A DNA stretch of 64,000 bases from CAZTQN01 sp964615765 (GTDB taxonomy: Bacteria; Planctomycetota; Phycisphaerae; Phycisphaerales; UBA1924), in contig CAZTQN010000015.1 of the NCBI GenBank assembly GCA_964615765.1, positions 1 through 64,000 on the forward strand, read 5' to 3'. The notes below the pieces were generated by a model that saw nothing but the letters and a program-made list of their open reading frames with translations, had not been told where the DNA came from and made no database searches. The position numbers and the translations under genes are program-made. Each line of letters begins with the position of its first letter. Positions within the stretch are counted from its first letter, which is position 1. Shown here piece after piece: positions 28,350 to 35,210 of the stretch.

Positions 28350-28379
28350 AAACAGCGGCGGCCAGATCCGCCGCTGTTT
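28350..28379 (+). terminator. Terminator of the M1 peptidase gene
   Basis: A perfect 12-bp stem (28350-28361 with 28368-28379) has the loop CCAGAT and is followed by TTCTTTT. It is a classical intrinsic terminator for the plus-strand gene. Confidence 0.9.
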
Positions 28380-28388
28380 TTCTTTTCG

Positions 28389-28434
28389 CCGCTTCCCGCT
28401 TCCCGCTTCCCGTCTCCCGTTTCCCGTCTCCCGC
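28389..28434. repeat. 7-bp tandem repeat (CCCGNNN)
   Basis: About six heptamers (CCCGCTT, CCCGTCT, CCCGTTT) lie between two terminators. The array is the reverse complement of the heptamer family at 22964-23028. Confidence 0.8.
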
Positions 28435-28496
28435 CCCCACTCCCCCTTCGCGCCCTTCGCGCCTTCGCGTTCAACTCCCTCCCCCAAAAACAGAAA

Positions 28497-28522
28497 AAGC
28501 GGCGGACCAACATCCGCCGCTT
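28497..28522 (-). terminator. Terminator of the thioredoxin-fold operon
   Basis: A perfect 10-bp stem (28497-28506 with 28513-28522) has the loop CCAACA. On the minus strand it is followed by TTT and then CTGTTTTTGG, a good U tract. It ends transcripts of the minus-strand gene finishing at 28553. Confidence 0.85.
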
Positions 28523-28552
28523 CTCGTGTTTCCTTTTTCCCGCTTCCCGCCC

Positions 28553-29767
28553 TTACGACTTCCGCGCCTTCACGCCCGGATCGACCTTGATCACTTCCGT
28601 GACAGCCTTGCGGAAGTCCGGGTCGTGCGGGTTGCCCTGCCACCGCACCGTGCCGTCGGTCGACAGCACGACCACGTGCGGAATCGCCTTGATGTCCAGC
28701 GACTTGTACACCGTCTGCTTCAGGTCGTTGGCGTGGAAGTACTTCGTCGGCTTCTTCTCGAGGAACGCCTTGATCGCCGCGACGTCTTCCGGGCGACCGG
28801 GCCGCTTCTGCCCGCTCATGCCGACGATCACCAAGTCGTCCTTGTGCGAGGTCTGCAGTTCTTCCAGGATCGGGCTGGCGGCGATGCACGGCCCGCACCA
28901 GGTGGCCCAGAAGTCCAGCACGATCACCCGCCCGCCCAGCTCCGGCTTGTCGCCGATCCACGTCTCCTGACCCATCGACGCCGGCAGCTTCTTGCCCTGC
29001 ACGTTCTTGGCGGGCCCGACGTCGCGGTTCCGCGCGGGCCACGCCGCACCGGTATACGCGGCCTCCTCCGGCTGCTTCCAAGCGCCGCCGGCGCCGGCCC
29101 CAGCGCCGGCATCACCGCCGGACTTGGGCGTCGGCGCGGTCGCGGCGGCCGCCTCGCTGGGCGATTCCTTCACCAGCAGTTCCGCCGCCTTGCGCACGCT
29201 CCCGCGATCGACCTGCGCGAACCGCAGCCGCCCGGCCCGGTCAACGAAGTAGTACTCGGGCCCCGCGCCCTCGATCCGCAGCGCCTTGAACAGTTCGCCC
29301 TTCTGATCGTGCGCGACGCGGATGCTGTGCTTGCCCTGCTCCAGGATCTTCGCGGCCCCGTCGAACCCGCGCTGGTGGTGCACCGCGACCACGTCCAGGC
29401 CCATGTGCCCAAACTCGTCGGCCATCGCCCGCGCATCGCCCAGCCCGTCGAACGAGCCCTTGAACCAGCTCGCCCACGCGACGATCAGCAGGGCGCGCCC
29501 CTTGATCGTCTCGCCGGAGGCGGCGGGCCCGTTGGTCCAGCCCGTCAGCCCGCTCAGCAGGGACGCGTCGAACGGCTTGTACTGCATCGCCGTCAGCGCC
29601 TCGCGCTTGGGCCCCTGCCCCTGCAGCGCGACCTGCCCGTCGTCACCGAAGACCGGCGCACACGCCGCCGCCGCCACGATCGCCGCGGCCAGCCCGCGCC
29701 GCACGGCCTTCGTCCCAACGACCTGCTGCCCCCGACGCGCCACTTCGTGAATGATGAACCGGTGCAT
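28553..29767 (-). CDS. Exported tandem thioredoxin-fold protein, one active CxxC
   Basis: The 404-aa product has an N-terminal signal or anchor (LAAAIVAAAACAPVFG) and two thioredoxin-like domains. The first (residues about 85-205) has LLIVAWASWFKGSF where the active site should be, so no cysteines. The second (about 275-395) is TlpA-like with VIVLDFWATWCGPCIAASPI and the cis-proline region IKAIPHVVVL. An Ala/Gly-rich linker separates them. It may act as a periplasmic thiol-disulphide reductase through the second domain only. The gene follows its paralog by 116 bp on the same strand. Confidence 0.8.
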   Translation of the reverse strand: MHRFIIHEVARRGQQVVGTKAVRRGLAAAIVAAAACAPVFGDDGQVALQGQGPKREALTAMQYKPFDASLLSGLTGWTNGPAASGETIKGRALLIVAWASWFKGSFDGLGDARAMADEFGHMGLDVVAVHHQRGFDGAAKILEQGKHSIRVAHDQKGELFKALRIEGAGPEYYFVDRAGRLRFAQVDRGSVRKAAELLVKESPSEAAAATAPTPKSGGDAGAGAGAGGAWKQPEEAAYTGAAWPARNRDVGPAKNVQGKKLPASMGQETWIGDKPELGGRVIVLDFWATWCGPCIAASPILEELQTSHKDDLVIVGMSGQKRPGRPEDVAAIKAFLEKKPTKYFHANDLKQTVYKSLDIKAIPHVVVLSTDGTVRWQGNPHDPDFRKAVTEVIKVDPGVKARKS

Positions 29768-29883
29768 GTGCCCGTCTCCTGGTTCGCTGCCCGATCGTCC
29801 TGTCCCCGCCGCGCTTTCCTCACACCCGCCCGCGCACGCCCGGAGCATCCGATGCCCCGCGCCGGCCAACGGGAACGTGCGCC

Positions 29884-31170
29884 TCACTTCTTCTTCGCCG
29901 CCTCCGCCTTCTTGCGGGCCGCGACGCCCGGATCGATCTCCAGGAGCTGCTGGATCGCCCGGCGGAACTCGTCGCTGTACGGGTTGCCCATCCAGCGCAC
30001 CTTGTTGTCCGTCGACAGCAGCATGACCACGCCCGCGTTCCGCAGCCCGCGCTCCAGGCCGAAGATCGGGATGTCGCCCTCGAACTGCTCGCCCTTGAAC
30101 GGGGCCGCCTGCATCGGGTGGTTCAGGCGGTTCTGCGCCAGCACCGTCTTGATCGCCGCGGTGTTCCGCTCCGTCAGCTTGGCCTCTTCCTCGCCAGAGA
30201 CGTTCATCACCGCCTCGCCAACCTTCGCGGCCTGGCCCACCACCACCACCTCGCCCCAGTACCGCGTCGAGATGTTGTTCATCACCGGCACCACGTTCAT
30301 CAGGGCCGTGTCCACCGGGTCGGTGATGTACATCGCCACCAGACGCCCGTGCGTGTCCGGCTTGGCCGGGTACCAGTTCTCTTCCGGCAGCGTCACCACC
30401 GGCGGCGTGACCGAGATCCGCTCGAGGATCTTGTCCCGCTCAACCTTGCCGACCTGGTACGGCCACTTCACGCGCTTGTACGCGTCCTCGTCCGGCAGTT
30501 CGAACTCCACCCGGGCCGGCGCGCCCGCCGTCGCCTTCGCGTCCCCCGTGCGCCACCGCGCCGCCTCCTCCGCCTGTTTCTTGCTCGCCAGTTCCGTCGG
30601 CAGGTTCTTGGCCTGCTCGGTCGTCTCGGCGAGCAGACCCGTCACCGCCGCCTCGAGGCTCGAAGGCTCGAGCTGCGCGTACCGCACATGCCCGGCCCGG
30701 TCGAGCACGTACACGTTCGGGTCCGCGTCGGCCTTGATCGCCTCGCGGAACTTGCCGTCCGGGTCCGCCGCGATCGGGAACATCACGCCCAGCGTCTGCG
30801 CGTTCGCCTTGGCCTGATCGAACCCGCGCGGGTTGTGCACGCCGACGACGATCAGGTCCTTGTCCTTGTTCGCGTCCAGCACGCGCTGCGCGGCTTTCAT
30901 CGCCGGGTGCGACGGCGCCCGCCACGCGGCCCACGTCACGATCACCACGACCTTCCCGCCCGCGCTCTCCGGGTTGAATGGGGTCGACCAGTCCTTCAGA
31001 TGGGCCCAGTTGGCCGCGTCGAACGGCTTGAGCTGCATCGCGTCCAGCGTCTGGCGCGTCGCGCCAAGGCCGCGGAACCGCAGCCCGTCGTCCGCGCCGA
31101 TCGCCGTGCCCGCGCTCAACGCCAGCACCGCGCCCGTCATCACACCCAGCACCGAGCGATGTCCGAACAT
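29884..31170 (-). CDS. Exported tandem thioredoxin-fold protein without CxxC
   Basis: The 428-aa paralog of the next gene shares its opening (TRQTLDAMQLKPFDAANWAH, compared with ALTAMQYKPFDASLLSGL) and its end (IDPGVAARKK, compared with VDPGVKARKS). A signal peptide (VMTGAVLALSAGTAIG) precedes two thioredoxin-like folds. The first active-site position reads VTWAAWRAPSHP and the second domain has no CxxC, so redox catalysis is unlikely. The start at 31170 is supported by AGGAG eight bases upstream. A scaffold, chaperone or sensor role is possible; none is demonstrated. Confidence 0.7.
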   Translation of the reverse strand: MFGHRSVLGVMTGAVLALSAGTAIGADDGLRFRGLGATRQTLDAMQLKPFDAANWAHLKDWSTPFNPESAGGKVVVIVTWAAWRAPSHPAMKAAQRVLDANKDKDLIVVGVHNPRGFDQAKANAQTLGVMFPIAADPDGKFREAIKADADPNVYVLDRAGHVRYAQLEPSSLEAAVTGLLAETTEQAKNLPTELASKKQAEEAARWRTGDAKATAGAPARVEFELPDEDAYKRVKWPYQVGKVERDKILERISVTPPVVTLPEENWYPAKPDTHGRLVAMYITDPVDTALMNVVPVMNNISTRYWGEVVVVGQAAKVGEAVMNVSGEEEAKLTERNTAAIKTVLAQNRLNHPMQAAPFKGEQFEGDIPIFGLERGLRNAGVVMLLSTDNKVRWMGNPYSDEFRRAIQQLLEIDPGVAARKKAEAAKKK

Positions 31171-31326
31171 CAGGCCGACTCCTGTTCCCGACTGCCTCTG
31201 GCCCCAACCCCGCGACGCAACGCCCAAATAGTACAACCCCCCGGTCACCCGCGGCTTGCACCTTCTATACCGCCCGCCCTCCGCCCGGATGCCGCCGGCG
31301 ACCGTTTCCGTCGCCGCCCGATCAGG

Positions 31327-32181
31327 TCACGCACGGCGCATGACCTCATACAGCCCGATACCCGCGGCGACGTGCACGTTCAGCGAATCCACCTCCGGGC
31401 TGGCCCGGTGCATGGGGATTCTCACCCGGGCCGTCGCCGCCCGCATCGCCTCCGCCGACAACCCCGGCCCCTCGGCCCCAAGAAGCAACGCGATCTTCGC
31501 CCCCGCTTTCCGCGACGCCGCCATCGCTTCCCCCACATCCACCGCGTCCGCCGCCGGCGTCATGGCCAGCACGTGCCAGCCCATTCCGCGCATCCGCTCC
31601 AGATCCTCTGGCCACGCCGCGCTCCGCGCAAACGGCACCGACAGCACGCACCCGATCGAGACCCGCAGCGCCTTGCGGTACAAAGGGTCCGCACAGCGCG
31701 GGCTGAGCACGACGCCAACCCCGCCGCCCCCGAGCGATGCCGCACACCGGAACACCCCGCCCAGGTTGTCGTGGTTGTTCACGTCCTCAAGCACGATCAG
31801 CGGCCCGTCGTGCGTGAGGAGTTCGTCGACCGCCCGCTCCCCCGCGCCGGCCCGCTCGCCGATCGCGAGCAGCCCGCGGTGCATGTTGAACCCGACAATC
31901 CCGTTCAGCACCGGCGGCGGGGCCACGTACACCGGCGTCTCCGTCGGCAGCCGCTCGATGTCTGCCCGCATCGCGTCCAATCGCGTCGGCGTGAGCAGCA
32001 CCGACCGCGTTCGAAACCGCGACGCGATCAGGCGGCGGACGACCAGATCACCCTCGGCGATGAACAGCCCGCCGTGCGCCCGCGCGTCGAGCGGGTCGGC
32101 CCGCTGGGCCAACTCGGCGTCGCGCATGTTCGCATACTCGGCGAGGCGCGGATCAGAAATGTCCGCCACGTCGATCAGCAT
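31327..32181 (-). CDS. SpoU/TrmH-family RNA 2'-O-methyltransferase
   Basis: The 284-aa product has the three SPOUT motifs: LEDVNNHDNLGGVFRCAASL (residues about 132-151), LLLGAEGPGLSAEAM (about 231) and VDSLNVHVAAGIGLYEV (about 262). These form the knotted AdoMet site. The N-terminal part (FIAEGDLVVRRLIASRF) resembles substrate-binding domains of 23S rRNA 2'-O-methyltransferases such as TsnR or RlmB. Motif 1 has an N in place of the usual R in the NxRN catalytic sequence. The exact RNA target is unknown. Confidence 0.88.
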   Translation of the reverse strand: MLIDVADISDPRLAEYANMRDAELAQRADPLDARAHGGLFIAEGDLVVRRLIASRFRTRSVLLTPTRLDAMRADIERLPTETPVYVAPPPVLNGIVGFNMHRGLLAIGERAGAGERAVDELLTHDGPLIVLEDVNNHDNLGGVFRCAASLGGGGVGVVLSPRCADPLYRKALRVSIGCVLSVPFARSAAWPEDLERMRGMGWHVLAMTPAADAVDVGEAMAASRKAGAKIALLLGAEGPGLSAEAMRAATARVRIPMHRASPEVDSLNVHVAAGIGLYEVMRRA

Positions 32182-32200
32182 CGCCGCGTACTTCCCTGCT

Positions 32201-32275
32201 CCCGGGTACCCCCACGCTCCGCGTGGGACGCATCACCCTATCCCCTGTCCCCTGACCTCTACCCCCTGCCCATCA
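32201..32275. repeat. Composite dispersed repeat with TCC-loop hairpin
   Basis: Within the divergent gap, CGGGTACC and the hairpin CCCACGC-TCC-GCGTGGG (32211-32227) are followed by pyrimidine-rich CCCCTGTCCCCTGACCTCTA units. The core is identical to that at 21257-21280. Confidence 0.8.
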
Positions 32276-32286
32276 TACGATCGCCT

Positions 32287-33006
32287 ATGCCGACCACTCC
32301 CCATTTCACCTGCGCGGCCGCCGTCCTTCTGCCCCTCGCTCTCCTCGTCGCCGCGTGCGACGACGGCACGTCCACCGCGCCGCCCTCGGCCGCTACGTCG
32401 AAGCAGAACAACCCGCTGCAGGCCGTGCCCGACGCGCCGCAGTCGATCCTCGGCAAGTCGGCCCAGATGGGCAAGAGCGTCGCCCAGCAGGCCGCCTCCG
32501 GTCAGGACGCCGCCGGCGCCATGGCCGACGAACTCTCGGGCCAGGCCGGCAACCTCACCATCTCCGGCGTGGAGTTCCGCCCGCCGTCTTCCTGGACCAA
32601 GACGGCCCCGGCCAACCGCATGCAGACCGCCGCGTTCCAGATCGGCGAGGGCTCGGGCAACGACGCCACGCTGTGCGTCTTCCTCGCGGGCATGGGCGGC
32701 TCGACGCAGCAGAACATCGACCGCTGGCGCGGCCAGGTCACCAACCCCTCCACCGGCCAGCCCGCCGAATCCAAGGTCGAAACCCACACCGCCGCCGGCA
32801 TCAAGATCACGATGGTCAGCATGGACGGCACCTACGCCTCGATGGTCTCCGGCGCAACCACGCCGATTCAGAACCAAGGCTTCCGCGGCGCCATCGTCGA
32901 AGCCCCCGCCGGCCCCATCTTCGTCCGCCTCACCGGCCCGAAGGACCAGGTCGCCGGCGCCACCGACGCCTGGCGCAAAATGGTCCTCGGCATCACCCGC
33001 CAGTAA
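32287..33006 (+). CDS. Putative lipoprotein
   Basis: The 239-aa product has a lipoprotein signal: a hydrophobic stretch (AAAVLLPLALLVAAC) with lipobox VAAC at residues 21-24, followed by DDG. An acidic or polar low-complexity region follows to about residue 85. A compact domain (GVEFRPPSSWTKTAPANRMQ to the end, ATDAWRKMVLGITRQ) then resembles small secreted domains that bind to or stabilise envelope structures. I do not recognise a named family. The gene is divergent from the methyltransferase. Confidence 0.7.
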   Translation: MPTTPHFTCAAAVLLPLALLVAACDDGTSTAPPSAATSKQNNPLQAVPDAPQSILGKSAQMGKSVAQQAASGQDAAGAMADELSGQAGNLTISGVEFRPPSSWTKTAPANRMQTAAFQIGEGSGNDATLCVFLAGMGGSTQQNIDRWRGQVTNPSTGQPAESKVETHTAAGIKITMVSMDGTYASMVSGATTPIQNQGFRGAIVEAPAGPIFVRLTGPKDQVAGATDAWRKMVLGITRQ

Positions 33007-33017
33007 GGGGCGGCGCT

Positions 33018-33075
33018 CTGGGTGGCACGCCGCTCCGCGGCGTGAGCTTTGGGTCGCACGCCGCTCCGCGACGTG
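33018..33075. repeat. Two TCC-loop hairpins in tandem
   Basis: Two related copies follow the lipoprotein stop: GGCACGCCGCTCCGCGGCGT and GGTCGCACGCCGCTCCGCGA. The first forms a perfect stem around TCC; the second has one arm base changed. The rest of this 210-bp gap is C/T-rich repeat without a gene. Confidence 0.75.
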
Positions 33076-33218
33076 ACGGCCCGGATTTCCTCCCTCATCC
33101 GAGCCAATCTTCACACCGCATCAGGGCGCCAGTCTCCGCGCGCTCGCGGCTCAAGGTACGCTCCCCGCGAGGCCTTATCCCTCGCCTCTCGCCCCTCACC
33201 TCTGTCCCCTTAACGCCG

Positions 33219-33659
33219 ATGCCCAACACCATCCGCCTGCACCGCGTCTTCAAGTGCCCGCCCGAGCGCCTGTACCGCGCCTTCCTTGACCCGCGCGCCC
33301 TCGTCAAGTGGAACGCGCCGCACGGCTTCGTCGCCGAGATGCAGTCGATCGACGCCCGCGTCGGCGGCGGCTATCGCATGTCGTTCATCAACTTCAACAC
33401 CGGCGCCGCCCACGCCTTCGCCGTCAAGTTCATCGAGCTCGTGCCCAACCAGAAGATCGTCGCCAGCGACCAGTTCGACGACCCCAACCTCCCCGGGCAC
33501 ATGGTCGTCACCACTACGTTCACGCCCGTCTCCACCGGCACCGAACTGCACATCGTGCAGGAAGGCGTGCCCGACGTCATCCCCGCCGACATGTGCTACC
33601 TCGGCTGGCAGGAATCGCTGGAACTGCTCCGCCTGCTCGTCGAACCCGCGGTGCCCTGA
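33219..33659 (+). CDS. SRPBCC (AHSA1-like) ligand-binding protein
   Basis: The 146-aa protein is of the START/Bet v1-like AHSA1 group: IRLHRVFKCPPERLYRAFLD, then ALVKWNAPHGF, YRMSFINFNTG and a final helix with GWQESLELLRLLVEP. These proteins form a hydrophobic cavity, and many behave as small-molecule binders of unknown physiology. The gene is preceded by repeat sequence and converges with the DUF1330 gene, only 9 bp separating the stops. Confidence 0.85.
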   Translation: MPNTIRLHRVFKCPPERLYRAFLDPRALVKWNAPHGFVAEMQSIDARVGGGYRMSFINFNTGAAHAFAVKFIELVPNQKIVASDQFDDPNLPGHMVVTTTFTPVSTGTELHIVQEGVPDVIPADMCYLGWQESLELLRLLVEPAVP

Positions 33660-33668
33660 GGCCCGCGA

Positions 33669-33983
33669 TCAGCGGTCGATCTCGGCGAGCACCGTGAACC
33701 CGTCGACCGCAGCGACAAAGTCGGCCGCCTTCGCGCGCAGGTACCGCTCGTCGGCGAAGAACGCCTCGCGGGCCGCGCGTGATGCGAACCGCATCGTGAA
33801 CACGCGCGTGATCGGGTGCCCGCCGTGCCCCGCCTCGCCGCCGGGCGTCTTGAGCACGCGCGACACCTCAAGGTCATACCCGAAGCTGCCGCCCGCGGCT
33901 TCGAGCAGCGGCGTGATCGCCGCGCGATAACGCGCATAGCGGGCCACGTCGACAACGTTCATCGCGACGATGATCTCGTGCAC
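33669..33983 (-). CDS. DUF1330-family protein (ferredoxin-like dimeric barrel)
   Basis: The 104-aa product shows the DUF1330/NIPSNAP-like pattern of a single alpha-beta barrel: VAMNVVDVARYARYRAAITP, YDLEVSRVL, TRVFTMRFASRAAREAFF and a terminal DGFTVLAEI. Such small barrels bind hydrophobic ligands or act as monooxygenase-like folds; the function is unknown. The gene starts 21 bp after the stop of the metallo-hydrolase gene, so it is probably the last gene of that transcript. Confidence 0.75.
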   Translation of the reverse strand: MHEIIVAMNVVDVARYARYRAAITPLLEAAGGSFGYDLEVSRVLKTPGGEAGHGGHPITRVFTMRFASRAAREAFFADERYLRAKAADFVAAVDGFTVLAEIDR

Positions 33984-34004
33984 GCCGCGCTCCGCAAGGG
34001 CAAG

Positions 34005-35126
34005 TTACTTCGCCCCGCCCCCGCCCTCCAGTTCACGATACACCGCCTCCATCGCGAGCACGGCGAACAGCGGGTTGCCCGGCGTGTAATCCTTCAGTTC
34101 CGCCGGCACGGTGAACGTCGCCGCCGCGTCCTTCGCCGACAGCCCCGACGCCTTCGCCTTCCCGCCCGCCTGCGCGATGTGATCGATGAGCTTCAGGAAC
34201 GGCCCAAGGTCCGCGCCCGTCGCCAACGGCCCGTGCCCGGGCACGATCACGCTCTTGCCGCCGTCCTCCGCCGTGACCTCCGCGACGTTGGTCTTCAACA
34301 CCGACGGGATCGCGTCGAGGTACACCGGGAACGCGCGATAGAAGATCATGTCCCCGGCGAAGACCACCTTCTGCCCGTCCTTCCCGCCGCCTTCGATCTC
34401 GATGTTCAGGTCGCTGGGCGTGTGCCCCGCCCGCTCGCGTAGCAAGATGGCTTTCCCGCCGATGTCAATCCGCAGCGGCTTGCTCGAATCCGCGATGACC
34501 GCGTCGGGCAGCACGCACCGCGCAACGCTGGTTTCCAGGCCGGGCACCGCGCTCGCCGGCGCCGGGAACAGCAGGTTCCCGCCGCCTTGCGCGCCGCGGC
34601 GGGCCATCAGGTCGCGCGTCGTCCGCGTCGAGATGATCGTCGGCGGCACGGGCAGCGCCAGGTACCCCGACAGCCCGTCGGTGTGGTCGAAGTGATAGTG
34701 CGTGACGACGACGTGCGTCGGATCACGTCCCGTCAACTCCTTGGCGGTCTTCGCCGCCCACTGCGCCCCGGCCGGCGTGTTGAACCCGTCCACCACCACC
34801 ACCGCGTCCTTGCCCGCGATGATCCCGCCGTTGCAGAGCGTCACGGGCATCCCGAAGTCGCTCACGATCGCCCACACGCCCCCGCCCGCCCACGTGTTGA
34901 TCGGCGTGACGGACGCGAACTTGACCTTCTCTGGCGTGCTCCCCTCGCCCCCCGACGCCCCTCCCGCCGCCTGTGCCAGCGCCCGACGCGGCAGCACCAT
35001 CGTCCCCGCGCCGGCCAGCGCAAAGCCCGCCGCCAGCCCGGCGGCCCCGCCCACAAACCCGCGGCGCGTCACCACCAGCCGCGGCGACTCGACCGACCCC
35101 GCAACGCTCGCCCGCCGCATGTCCAT
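34005..35126 (-). CDS. Tat-exported metallo-beta-lactamase-fold hydrolase
   Basis: The 373-aa product carries a twin-arginine signal (VTRRGFVGGAAGLAAGFALA). The MBL-fold zinc motif THYHFDHTDG lies at about residues 141-150, followed by RAGHTPSDLNIEI, VVFAGDMIFY and VIVPGHGPLA. It is probably folded and metallated in the cytoplasm, then exported. The reaction is unassigned; relatives include lactonases, sulphatases and quinoprotein-relay proteins. It lies 84 bp downstream of gspD on the same strand, so it could be expressed with the secretion operon. Confidence 0.82.
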   Translation of the reverse strand: MDMRRASVAGSVESPRLVVTRRGFVGGAAGLAAGFALAGAGTMVLPRRALAQAAGGASGGEGSTPEKVKFASVTPINTWAGGGVWAIVSDFGMPVTLCNGGIIAGKDAVVVVDGFNTPAGAQWAAKTAKELTGRDPTHVVVTHYHFDHTDGLSGYLALPVPPTIISTRTTRDLMARRGAQGGGNLLFPAPASAVPGLETSVARCVLPDAVIADSSKPLRIDIGGKAILLRERAGHTPSDLNIEIEGGGKDGQKVVFAGDMIFYRAFPVYLDAIPSVLKTNVAEVTAEDGGKSVIVPGHGPLATGADLGPFLKLIDHIAQAGGKAKASGLSAKDAAATFTVPAELKDYTPGNPLFAVLAMEAVYRELEGGGGAK

Positions 35127-35210
35127 GCATCTTCTCCAGAGCGGCCCGCCTGAAGCAGCAGCCGCGTGTCACCTCTGATGCCCGAACGCCCCGCTCAGTC
35201 GCACACCGCG

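Noticed and set aside
28526..30817. A 763-codon plus-strand open frame
   Set aside because: It is antisense to the two thioredoxin-fold genes and has random-looking composition.
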